The position numbers were made by a program, and so were the translations under genes. Shown here piece after piece: positions 33,534 through 40,711 of a stretch of DNA of 40,711 nt; the first letter of the stretch is position 1, and the number at the start of each line of letters is the position of its first letter. The notes beneath the pieces were generated by a model. That model had not been told where the DNA came from and ran no database searches. It worked only from the letters and a program-made list of their open reading frames with translations. The stretch is from Collinsella sp. (lineage in GTDB: Bacteria; Actinomycetota; Coriobacteriia; Coriobacteriales; Coriobacteriaceae), in NCBI GenBank assembly GCA_018368345.1, contig JAGZEK010000018.1, positions 1 to 40,711 on the forward strand, given 5' to 3'.

Positions 33534-34112
33534 GTGGTCACGACGACGTTTGCTTCGCCTTTGGGCGAGATTTTGCTTGCCGCTGATGGCCGCGGTTTGA
33601 CAGGGCTTTGGTTTGAGGGACAGGAGCACTTTGGCTCCACGCTGCTCAAAGAGGATGCGGAGTATGTCGTAGGTGCCGATGCGGTTTCTGGTACCGGTGG
33701 GATGTCTTCGGTGAGTCCGGCAAATGGCGCGGCTTCTTCGGTGCTTGAGCGTTCTTGGGCTTGGCTGAATGCTTATTTTGCGGGGCAGGAGCCTCGGTTT
33801 ACGCCGCCGTTGCATATGATTGGTACGGCGTTTCAGCGTGAAGTTTGGTACGAGCTGCTTTCCATTCCGCGCGGCGAGGTTGCCACGTATGGCGAGATCG
33901 CCCAGCGTGTTGCGGCTCGACATCGTGTGCCGGGAAATGAGGCACCCGTTGTGTCTCCCCGTGCCGTGGGGGCCGCGGTCGCGCGTAATCCCATTTCGAT
34001 CATTGTGCCGTGCCATCGCGTGGTTGCCGCCGACGGCTCGCTTAACGGATATGCCGGCGGACTTGATCGCAAGGAGTGGCTGCTGCGGCTTGAGGGCGCG
34101 TACGAGGAGTAA
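33534..34112 (+). CDS. ogt: Methylated-DNA--protein-cysteine methyltransferase
   Basis: 192 residues. It repairs O6-alkylguanine by moving the alkyl group to its own Cys160 in IVPCHRV; RGEVATYGEIA is the DNA-binding helix region and GYAGGLDRKEWLL the C-terminal match. A ~25-residue Ser/Ala/Gly-rich stretch (about 50-70) lengthens the N-terminal part. GTG start with AAAGGAG 6 nt upstream. It appears monocistronic, preceded by the tandem repeat block. Confidence 0.93.
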   Translation: MVTTTFASPLGEILLAADGRGLTGLWFEGQEHFGSTLLKEDAEYVVGADAVSGTGGMSSVSPANGAASSVLERSWAWLNAYFAGQEPRFTPPLHMIGTAFQREVWYELLSIPRGEVATYGEIAQRVAARHRVPGNEAPVVSPRAVGAAVARNPISIIVPCHRVVAADGSLNGYAGGLDRKEWLLRLEGAYEE

Positions 34113-34423
34113 CGCTCGAGTACTTTGCCTGTAGTAGCCGACTTCGACCAAAGCTCGCTCGAGTTCGCTTTGATTAGAGCACTTAAGACCCTTGTTTTCT
34201 GTCAATAGTGCTATCTGTTCGTTGATGGATATCCACGACTTCTGGTATTTCATTTAAGCCTCTTGATATAAAAAGAGCTGGAGTTGCGCATCGTTGAGAG
34301 GCTTTCCAGCTTTAGAGACATAAAATTATAAGATACGATGACCTGCGTCAAGGAAGCTGCCAGATGACCTTGGAGCGGCTGATTGCCTGGCCTAAAACCT
34401 GATGCGCGGGACGGCGCTCCGCG
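34113..34423. other. Gap after ogt without recognisable gene
   Basis: About 310 bp, notably AT-rich between 34190 and 34340. AGCCTCT/AGAGGCT (near 34257 and 34297) and GCTGGA/TCCAGC can pair, but no T-run follows and I recognise no RNA family or ORF. A promoter or small RNA cannot be excluded. Confidence 0.4.
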
Positions 34424-35062
34424 CTATTCAGCGCGCTTGATAGGATGACGAACCACGGTCTTTAGTTTCTCCGGCGCACACTTGCGTGGATCGGAGAGAT
34501 AGATTTCGTGATGTAAACGGGTATCTGAGAAGTCGGGGACATAGCCCTGCTCGGTCGTGTATTCATGCATAGCGTTTACGGTCGCCGGTTCGTTGTCGTA
34601 GGGCCCGGTGTGCATGCATTGAACGCAGAGACCCTCGTCAACTTTAAGCAGCTCGACGGCGGAAAAGTCCAGTTTCTTTTTGTTCGTGGCTTCCGCGACT
34701 GCCCAGTCAAAGTCATCTCGGGTGACGAAATCGGGCAGGCGGATACACGAGATAAAGTTGAAATCGTCCTTGCGTACATAATCGATGTCGCCGCTCGGGG
34801 AGTCTTGCCACCAGAAACCCTCGAGCGGCGGTACCACAAAGTCGAAATAGCCCTCGATACTCCTTGAGCCTTTCTTCGACATCTTGACGGTATAGGCGAT
34901 GCCGTAAAGCAGCGGCAGGGCGTTTTGATACTCGCCACCTTCGGTATTTGGGTCGCCCTTTCCGCGAACGGCAACGTAGCTCATAGGCGGGACAGTTACG
35001 ATACTCGGCTTGCTTGCAGGTTTGTAGAACTCCTTGCATACCTTCTTAAAGTCGAACGCCAT
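34424..35062 (-). CDS. GyrI-like small-molecule-binding domain protein
   Basis: 212 residues of the GyrI-like/COG4832 type, starting MAFDFKKVCKEFYKPASKPS. Recognisable segments are VPPMSYVAVRGKGDPN, VPPLEGFWW and CMHTGPYDNEPATVNAMHEY. The fold belongs to the SOUL/GyrI-like group that binds small amphipathic molecules; E. coli GyrI (SbmC) inhibits DNA gyrase and is SOS-induced, but this longer subfamily is uncharacterised. A LexA-type box lies 57 bp upstream. AGAAAGG is 8 nt before the ATG. It is divergent from the MacB-type ABC genes. Confidence 0.85.
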   Translation of the reverse strand: MAFDFKKVCKEFYKPASKPSIVTVPPMSYVAVRGKGDPNTEGGEYQNALPLLYGIAYTVKMSKKGSRSIEGYFDFVVPPLEGFWWQDSPSGDIDYVRKDDFNFISCIRLPDFVTRDDFDWAVAEATNKKKLDFSAVELLKVDEGLCVQCMHTGPYDNEPATVNAMHEYTTEQGYVPDFSDTRLHHEIYLSDPRKCAPEKLKTVVRHPIKRAE

Positions 35063-35103
35063 GTTGGCCGCCTTTCTGCGTATTGGTCTGCTTAGATAGC
35101 TGG

Positions 35104-35132
35104 ATCATATCATAGAAACGAACAGCTGTTCG
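35104..35132 (-). promoter_or_regulatory. Candidate SOS (LexA) box and -10 of the GyrI-like gene
   Basis: The perfect palindrome CGAACAGCTGTTCG (35119-35132) fits the Gram-positive LexA consensus CGAAC-N4-GTTCG. On the minus strand it sits 4 nt upstream of a TATGAT (35109-35114) -10, with a second TATGAT overlapping at 35104-35109, so a bound repressor would cover the promoter spacer. Confidence 0.55.
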
Positions 35133-35234
35133 AATGATTTGGCTGACAGATTGAGATGCGTGCGTTGTGTTTGGCGGTCGGCCTGACCCAATCGATGATT
35201 TCTCTGCCTCCCCGGCGCCTCATCTATAGCTGCC

Positions 35235-35270
35235 GTTTCCCCATATAAAACCTGCCAAAATGAACCTGTC
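35235..35270. repeat. Dispersed ~39-nt repeat, copy 3
   Basis: Same orientation as 208-246, with a few changes. It lies about 65 nt before the ABC ATPase start. Confidence 0.7.
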
Positions 35271-35333
35271 CCTTTTTGGTCGGTGCGAAATGGGTAATAC
35301 TAAAGAGTTATCCGACCAGATGGGAACCGATCG

Positions 35334-36035
35334 ATGGCCTATATCGAATTTAAAGACGTCATCAAAGCATACGGCGAGGGCGATGCCCGCATTCACGCGC
35401 TCGACGGCGCGAGCTTTACCGTTGAGCGCGGTGAGCTCGCCATTATCCTGGGCGCCTCGGGTGCTGGCAAGACCACGGCGCTCAACATCCTGGGTGGCAT
35501 GGATACGGCGACTTCCGGCACCGTGACGGTGGACGGGCGCGACGTGAGCTCCGCCAACGAGGCTCAGCTCGTGGAATACCGCCGCGCCGACGTGGGCTTT
35601 GTCTTCCAGTTCTACAATCTGGTCCCCAACCTGACGGCGCTCGAAAACGTTGAGCTCGCAGCTCAGATCTGCCCCGATTCGCTCGATGCCGAGCAAACGC
35701 TTTGCCAGGTTGGCCTGGGCGAGCGCCTCGCCAACTTCCCCGCGCAGCTTTCGGGCGGCGAGCAGCAGCGCGTGTCCATTGCCCGCGCACTGGCAAAGAA
35801 CCCCAAGCTGCTTTTGTGCGACGAGCCCACGGGCGCGCTTGACTATAAAACCGGCAAGCAGATCTTGCAGCTGCTACAGGACACTTGCCGCAAGCAGGGC
35901 ATTACGGTCATCATCATCACTCACAACTCCGCGCTAGCACCCATGGCCGATCGCCTGATCCGCTTTAAGAACGGTCGCGTGGAGAGCGAGACGGTCCAGC
36001 AAAATCCCGTGCCTATCGAGACGATCGAGTGGTAG
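35334..36035 (+). CDS. ABC transporter ATPase, MacB/LolD type
   Basis: 233 residues. Walker A GASGAGKTT, Q-loop in FVFQFYNLVPNL, signature LSGGEQQRV, Walker B LLLCDEPTGALD and H-loop ITHNSA are intact. ATPases of this group drive mechanotransmission systems (MacB, LolCDE, FtsEX, BceAB) rather than direct transport through the membrane core. It pairs with the FtsX-domain permease that begins 5 nt after its stop. The ribosome site is weak. Confidence 0.93.
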   Translation: MAYIEFKDVIKAYGEGDARIHALDGASFTVERGELAIILGASGAGKTTALNILGGMDTATSGTVTVDGRDVSSANEAQLVEYRRADVGFVFQFYNLVPNLTALENVELAAQICPDSLDAEQTLCQVGLGERLANFPAQLSGGEQQRVSIARALAKNPKLLLCDEPTGALDYKTGKQILQLLQDTCRKQGITVIIITHNSALAPMADRLIRFKNGRVESETVQQNPVPIETIEW

Positions 36036-36040
36036 TGCCC

Positions 36041-38806
36041 ATGGATCAGGACCGCCAAAACAGCCTACGCCGCGACGTGCAGAACACGGAGCGCGAGCAG
36101 GATTTTACGACCTACCGCACTGCCCAAAGCTCAAACGATATGGTGCCGACGGTTTTTCGCCGTGACATCTACCGCACAATCCGAGGCAGTCTTAAGCGTT
36201 TCTTGTCAATCGTGGTCATCACCGCGCTTGGCGTGAGCGTGATGTGCGGCCTTAAGGCGGGTTGCGAGGACCTGTGCGATTCGGTTGACGCCTACTTCGA
36301 CCAGCAAAATGTCTATGACATTAACGTACAGTCGACCTATGGCCTGACTGACGATGATCTCGCCGCCATCCAAGAGGTCGATGGTGTCGAGACGGCCGAG
36401 GGCATCTACGCCGAGACCGCCTACACCGCCGTGGGCACAACGCGCGAGCGCGTGGTCGTGCAAAGTCTCTCCAAGGAGAACATCGATCAGCCGGTGCTCG
36501 TGAACGGCGATTTGCCCGAGAGCGCCGATGAAGTCGCGGTGACTTCGAAGTTCCTGAAGGCATCGGGCAAGAAAATCGGCGATACGGTGAGTTTTGCCGC
36601 CAATGACGCGAGCTCGTCCAATCAAAGCGCCAAGGACCAGTTTGCCGCGGGCGATTACACCATTACGGCCGAGGTCCTCGATCCTACCGACGTGAGCTCC
36701 GACTCGACAGTCAACGCCTTTCGCGCTGCTTCGGCTGCGGACTATAAGTTCTATGTGAGCGAGGATGCCGCGACATCTTCTTCCTATTCCGCAGTCCACG
36801 TAGTCGTCGAGGGAGCCAAGGACCTCAACTCCTATTCGGATGCCTACGCGGCAAAGATCAATGAGGTCAAGGGCAATATCGAGAAGATCCGCGAGGAGCG
36901 TGAGAAGGCGCGCGCTCAGGAGCTGACGGTCGACACGCCGGCGAGCTTGGACGCGGCTGAGCGTCAGGCGAATATGGTCTTTGGGATCGAGCAGGATAAC
37001 ATCAACCGCATGGCAGAGGGCAGTGAGGAGCGCGTGCAAGCGCAGGCCGACCTGGATCAGCGTCGCGCCGCCGCCGATCAACAGTTTGCCGATGCCCGCG
37101 CCGAGCTCTCTGACCTTGGTGAATGCACCTGGTACATCCAGGACCGCGGCAATATCGCAAGCTACTCGAGCGTGGAGAGCGATAGCTCGTCAATTGAGGC
37201 CATCGCCACGGTGTTCCCGTTCATCTTCTTTATCGTCGCCGTGCTCATCAGCCTCACCACCGCCACGCGTATGGTCGAGGAGGAGCGCACGCTCATCGGC
37301 CTGTATAAGGCACTCGGTTATTCGCGCGGACGCATCCTGTCCAAATACGTGGACTATGCGCTGTGGGCTTGTCTGATCGGCGGCGTGCTCGGCAACATCA
37401 TCGGATTTGTGGGCCTGCCGCTGTTCCTGTTTACGGTGTTCGACGACATGTACTCACTGCCCCAGATGCTGCTTTCGTACGACATCGTGTCCTCGATCGT
37501 TTCGGTGGCGCTGTTTGCCGTGGGCGTGGTGGGCGCCACGATTATCGCCTGCCGCCACGAGATGGCCGAGACCCCGGCCTCGCTTATGCGTCCCAAGGCC
37601 CCGCGCGCTGGCTCGCGCATTCTGCTCGAGCGCATCGGCTTTATCTGGCGCCGCATGGGCTTTTTGAACAAGGTCGCTGCACGCAACCTTTTCCGCTATA
37701 AAAAGCGCGCCTTTATGACCATCTTTGGCATCGCGGGTTGCACCGCGCTTGTGATCTGCGGTATGGGTATTCGCGACACGTCGGTCGCGCTTTCGCCCAA
37801 GCAGTACGGCCACATCACACGCTACGATCTGCTGGCGGTCGCCAATCCCGACGATTTTTCGCAGACGTGCGCGGCGCTCGACGAGCGAAGCGCAGCCAAG
37901 GATTCCGACGTGACCGTGACTTCGATGCTGCCGATTATGACCGACAATGTCACCTTTACATTTGGCGGCAAGAGCGAGACCGTGCAGCTGATCGTGGTGC
38001 CCGATGACCGCACGAACGACCTGGACGACTATGTTCGCCTTGAGGATGAGTCCAAAGAGCCGCTGTCTTTGCGTGACGGAGACGTGTATCTGAGCAAGAG
38101 TTCACAGCTGGTACTGGGGATTCAGCCGGGCGATACGGCGCACGTCCAGGATTCGTCGCTCAATGTTGCCAAGGTCAAAGTCAGCGACATTTCGCTCAAC
38201 TATCTGGGCAACACGCTTTATATGACGCAGGGCACCTATGAGCGCGCGTTTGGCCGAAGCGCACGCCTTAACGGCGTCTTTGTGCTGCTTAAGGGCTCGT
38301 CGGCCGACCAGATTGCGTTTAGCAAGAATCTTAAGAGTGACGGTTGGCTCACCATCTCGAGCACGGCCGAGCATTGGGAAAACTATGAGGCGAACTTTAC
38401 GATTATCAATTCGGTCGTGGTGCTCGTGACCTTTATGGCGGCGTGCCTGTCGTTTGTGGTGGTGTTTACGCTGTCCAACACCAACATTTCGGAGCGCGAG
38501 CGCGAGCTGGCGACCATCAAGGTGCTGGGCTTCCGCCGTGGCGAGGTGCATCACTACGTCAACAAGGAGACGTTAATCCTCACGGCGATTGGCGCCGCGC
38601 TGGGCGTGCCGCTGGGTGGCCTGCTTGCCGAGAGCTTTACGTACATCCTGCAGATGCCGTCGCTGTACTTTGACGTCGAAGTCGAGCCACTGAGCTACGT
38701 GCTTGCCGTGGTACTTTCCTTCGGCTTTACGATTATCGTCAACCTCGCCACCAACCGAACTCTCAACAAGATCGACATGGTCGGCGCCCTCAAGAGTGCC
38801 GAGTAA
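36041..38806 (+). CDS. FtsX-domain ABC permease with large extracytoplasmic coiled-coil region
   Basis: About 921 residues. One helix (about 45-65) is followed by a large outside region to about 385; residues ~270-350 are charged and heptad-like (EKIREEREKARAQELT), likely coiled coil. Three FtsX helices follow (FIFFIVAVLISLTTATRMVE onwards), then a helix near 550-570, a second outside domain, and three more FtsX helices to the end (VLVTFMAACLSFVVVFTLS). Two FtsX domains in one chain is common in Gram-positive transporters. The substrate is unknown; export, peptide resistance or cell-envelope signalling are options. I used the ATG at 36041; a GTG at 36029 would overlap the ATPase stop. Confidence 0.9.
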   Translation: MDQDRQNSLRRDVQNTEREQDFTTYRTAQSSNDMVPTVFRRDIYRTIRGSLKRFLSIVVITALGVSVMCGLKAGCEDLCDSVDAYFDQQNVYDINVQSTYGLTDDDLAAIQEVDGVETAEGIYAETAYTAVGTTRERVVVQSLSKENIDQPVLVNGDLPESADEVAVTSKFLKASGKKIGDTVSFAANDASSSNQSAKDQFAAGDYTITAEVLDPTDVSSDSTVNAFRAASAADYKFYVSEDAATSSSYSAVHVVVEGAKDLNSYSDAYAAKINEVKGNIEKIREEREKARAQELTVDTPASLDAAERQANMVFGIEQDNINRMAEGSEERVQAQADLDQRRAAADQQFADARAELSDLGECTWYIQDRGNIASYSSVESDSSSIEAIATVFPFIFFIVAVLISLTTATRMVEEERTLIGLYKALGYSRGRILSKYVDYALWACLIGGVLGNIIGFVGLPLFLFTVFDDMYSLPQMLLSYDIVSSIVSVALFAVGVVGATIIACRHEMAETPASLMRPKAPRAGSRILLERIGFIWRRMGFLNKVAARNLFRYKKRAFMTIFGIAGCTALVICGMGIRDTSVALSPKQYGHITRYDLLAVANPDDFSQTCAALDERSAAKDSDVTVTSMLPIMTDNVTFTFGGKSETVQLIVVPDDRTNDLDDYVRLEDESKEPLSLRDGDVYLSKSSQLVLGIQPGDTAHVQDSSLNVAKVKVSDISLNYLGNTLYMTQGTYERAFGRSARLNGVFVLLKGSSADQIAFSKNLKSDGWLTISSTAEHWENYEANFTIINSVVVLVTFMAACLSFVVVFTLSNTNISERERELATIKVLGFRRGEVHHYVNKETLILTAIGAALGVPLGGLLAESFTYILQMPSLYFDVEVEPLSYVLAVVLSFGFTIIVNLATNRTLNKIDMVGALKSAE

Positions 38807-38931
38807 TCTGTCCTGGGATTCAAGCTGTAGCGAGCTACCGACGCACCCACATCCGCATTATTGCATAAACTGCCCCGTCGAATGCATATTTCAGCGGGGC
38901 GGTTGCTACTTGTCCACGGGTACCCCAGGGG

Positions 38932-39142
38932 GCGGCGTGCAAATTCCGGAGTATTCAGCATCCCGGGGTCCGCGGGCGCGGGGGCGGGAGTGCAAAACTG
39001 CGCTGAAAGCCCCGATTCTGAGCCCCAACGCCTCTAGAGCCGCTCGTTTTTTACAGGATGCGGCCCATGGTGCCTGCCTTTCGCCCAAAATCCAGTATGC
39101 AGGCACCCTTGGCTGCTGAATACTCCCAAAAATGCACGCCGC
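38932..39142. repeat. ~210-bp element with 29-bp imperfect inverted repeats
   Basis: Ends 38932-38960 and 39114-39142 match at 25 of 29 positions (GCGGCGTGCA...GGAGTATTCAGCA). Inside are a 9-bp hairpin (GGTGCCTGC with GCAGGCACC, about 39069-39108) and GC-rich sequence, no ORF of note. With the hairpin at 39192-39261 it makes up most of the 637-bp gap before the XRE gene. Confidence 0.6.
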
Positions 39143-39191
39143 ATCCTACCCCAGGCACCCGCAGCTACTCTGCGAGTGCGTGGCCTAATAG

Positions 39192-39261
39192 TAAGTTGCG
39201 GTGGAATAGTTCCCGTTTATGGCTCTGCTATGCCAAACGGGAACTATTCCACCGCAACTTA
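39192..39261. repeat. Long perfect hairpin (27-bp stem), loop family 1
   Basis: Perfect arms 39192-39218 and 39235-39261 around the 16-nt loop ATGGCTCTGCTATGCC. The arm shares AGTTGCGGTG and GTTT ends with the hairpin at 40415-40481; where they differ, both arms of each hairpin differ together. Confidence 0.9.
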
Positions 39262-39443
39262 TCGAGAGGGCTCTTGGTTGTTATTTGCACTGACATTTGT
39301 CATGAAATGGCAGGTCGTTAGGGGTTGCTACTGGTAGTTGCGGTAGGGTTGGGGCAGATTCTAACTAGAAATGGTGGTCGCTACCGGTTGTTTTCGGCAT
39401 ACTCGCCTCATTCGATTACGGTCACCACATGAAAGGAACCACC

Positions 39444-40364
39444 ATGGACCTTGCGATGGCGCAGCGTCTCGTCGATCGCCGCAAAGCTGCCGGTCTTTCT
39501 CAGGAGGCCCTTGCTGCCCAACTGGGCGTAAGTCGCCAGGCTGTCAGTAAATGGGAGCGCAGTGAGTCCTCACCCGATACCGATAACCTTATTGCGCTCG
39601 CCGCACTGTATGGCGTGTCGTTGGACGAGCTGTTGTATGGGGAAGCGGCTAGCGATGCCGACGACCTTGAGGACGGCAGTGCCGACACCGAGACGGCGGA
39701 TGTGGCTGACGAGGCTGAGGATTCTGCCGAGCACGCCGATTGCGGCGACAAGCCACTTGTCGATATTTCCCTCGCGCGCGGTATCCACGTCATTGATCCC
39801 AATAAAGGCGAGGAAGTACATGTTGGCTGGAGCGGCATCCATGTGACCAACGACCGCAAGGGTGAAGAGGTGCACGTGGGGCCGGGCGGCGTACATATTG
39901 ACACGCTAGAGGACGACGGGCACAGCGTGCACACCAATGCCGATGGCACCGTGGTTATCGACGGCGAACAATTCTCCAGCTGGAAAGAGGCGCGCGACAA
40001 GCTCGACCATCATGGCAAGCATTTCCACACCAAGCTCGGTCGCGCGTGGAATAAGTTCCCCTTCCCCGTGCTTGTCGCTCTCGCCTATCTGGCGCTCGGC
40101 ATTATTTGCGGCGTGTGGACTACGGGACTTTTCCTCGTCTTTTTGATTCCCGTCTACTACGCGCTTGGCGATTTCATCGACCGACGTCATCTGTCAAAGC
40201 TTGTCGACGCCGTCTACCCGGCAGCTGCCATAACTTGGTTCCTCTACATGTGGTTCTGCCTGGGACAGCCCCATCCCGCATGGGTCATCCTCATCACGAT
40301 TCCCATCGTAAAAGCGCTTATGCACTGGTGCCGCAAACAATGGAAGCACCGCAAACAGGCCTAA
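39444..40364 (+). CDS. XRE-family helix-turn-helix protein with membrane domain
   Basis: About 306 residues. Residues 4-58 are a Cro/CI-type HTH (GLSQEALAAQLGVSRQAVSK, WERSESSPDTDNLIALA). An acidic linker (about 67-100) leads to a repeat region (about 107-160) with KGEEVHVG twice and GIHV/GVHI/HVGPGG units, then a His-rich stretch (DHHGKHFHTK) and four hydrophobic segments at the C-terminus. HTH proteins ending in membrane domains are known in Firmicutes and Actinobacteria but the His-rich repeat segment is unusual; metal sensing is a possibility, not shown. Start at 39444 with AAAGGA 6 nt upstream; the ATG at 39429 overlaps that site. Confidence 0.88.
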   Translation: MDLAMAQRLVDRRKAAGLSQEALAAQLGVSRQAVSKWERSESSPDTDNLIALAALYGVSLDELLYGEAASDADDLEDGSADTETADVADEAEDSAEHADCGDKPLVDISLARGIHVIDPNKGEEVHVGWSGIHVTNDRKGEEVHVGPGGVHIDTLEDDGHSVHTNADGTVVIDGEQFSSWKEARDKLDHHGKHFHTKLGRAWNKFPFPVLVALAYLALGIICGVWTTGLFLVFLIPVYYALGDFIDRRHLSKLVDAVYPAAAITWFLYMWFCLGQPHPAWVILITIPIVKALMHWCRKQWKHRKQA

Positions 40365-40414
40365 ACCGCCCTAACCCGCCAGCGCCACTCATCCGACACC
40401 GCCCGTCCCTTCCA

Positions 40415-40481
40415 AGTTGCGGTGATATAGGGACTGTTTTGAGGCTCCAAAGCGCCAAACAGTCCCTATATCACCGCAACT
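40415..40481. repeat. Long perfect hairpin (25-bp stem), loop family 1
   Basis: Perfect arms 40415-40439 and 40457-40481 around TGAGGCTCCAAAGCGCC, 50 nt after the XRE gene. It is a relative of 39192-39261. Confidence 0.9.
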
Positions 40482-40615
40482 AACAAACAATTGGGTCAGT
40501 TCCGGCACGGAGATAAGCATTGAGCTGACCGCGCGCCAAGAAAAGGGCCTATTTACTACGTTTAGCCCGAAGGGGCCGACCATACCCGCCTTTTTCGAAA
40601 ACTGGCAAGCTTTCT

Positions 40616-40711
40616 ACCTGCACTGATAATTGTTCTCGGGGGAAGCGGGCACTGCGGGGCGCGGCAACGGCGCGCGATTTCCGCGTCGCAGCGCTACCCT
40701 GATGCTGAATG
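40616..40711. repeat. Window-end inverted repeat, right copy
   Basis: 96 nt, the inverted counterpart of 3-99 with one indel and one substitution. Between the last hairpin (40481) and this repeat I see no credible gene. Confidence 0.8.

Noticed and set aside
39192..40481. CRISPR array
   Set aside because: The repeats are isolated hairpins, not regularly spaced direct repeats with unique spacers, and no cas genes are present.

Overview
The window is a GC-rich (roughly 60 %), gene-dense bacterial chromosome segment. Protein style and gene content (fermentative pyruvate formate-lyase, agmatine deiminase, PTS sugar uptake, actinobacterial-type ABC exporters, intergenic space full of palindromes) fit an anaerobic Coriobacteriia genome, most likely Collinsella or a close relative. 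That assignment is inference from protein character, not from a marker gene. No rRNA, tRNA, CRISPR array, phage genes or transposase gene was seen.

Layout. 0.3-2.5 kb: a LuxR-type regulator divergent from agmatine deiminase. 2.6-4.9 kb: an AlbA_2/Schlafen-type ATP-binding regulator convergent with a GNAT acetyltransferase. 5.4-6.4 kb: DAHP synthase, flanked on both sides by palindromic elements. 7.0-11.6 kb: a marR-ABC-ABC operon on the minus strand encoding a heterodimeric LmrCD-like exporter with its own regulator. 11.9-13.8 kb: an SDR dehydrogenase and a 2-keto-3-deoxygluconate permease. 14.3-16.7 kb: pyruvate formate-lyase, split into a 683-residue catalytic chain and a separate 83-residue glycyl-radical chain. 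17.0-22.6 kb: a sugar locus (LacI regulator, atypical GH32, sucrose-family PTS EIIBC, canonical sucrose-6-phosphate hydrolase) with a set of matching operator sites. 22.9-27.5 kb: DegV lipid-binding protein, PFL-activating enzyme, a membrane-anchored beta-lactamase-fold protein, MTA/SAH nucleosidase and the ribosome-assembly GTPase EngB. 27.8-33.1 kb: threonine/aspartate-family biosynthesis (thrB and thrC on minus, aspartokinase and asd on plus). 33.5-40.4 kb: Ogt DNA repair protein, a GyrI-like protein with a LexA-type box in its promoter, a MacB/FtsX-type ABC system, and an XRE-type regulator fused to a membrane domain.

How it fits together. Sucrose-type sugars enter by PTS, are split by the GH32 enzymes, and the pyruvate formed can be cleaved by the two-chain PFL, activated by PflA encoded 7 kb away. 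Aspartokinase, Asd, ThrB and ThrC cover most of the aspartate-to-threonine route; homoserine dehydrogenase is not in the window.

The most unusual content is intergenic. Three nested palindromes of about 125 nt (16691-16813, 27640-27764, 33096-33223) share one architecture: perfect 27-bp outer arms of unrelated sequence, invariant unpaired GTCCTC and TGCGGRAT segments, a variable inner stem and a small terminal hairpin. Each begins 14-29 nt after a stop codon, in the direction of transcription. Around them are further long perfect hairpins with co-varying arms, a 230-bp element with 31-bp terminal inverted repeats, dispersed short repeats, and a 96-nt near-identical inverted repeat at the two ends of the window.
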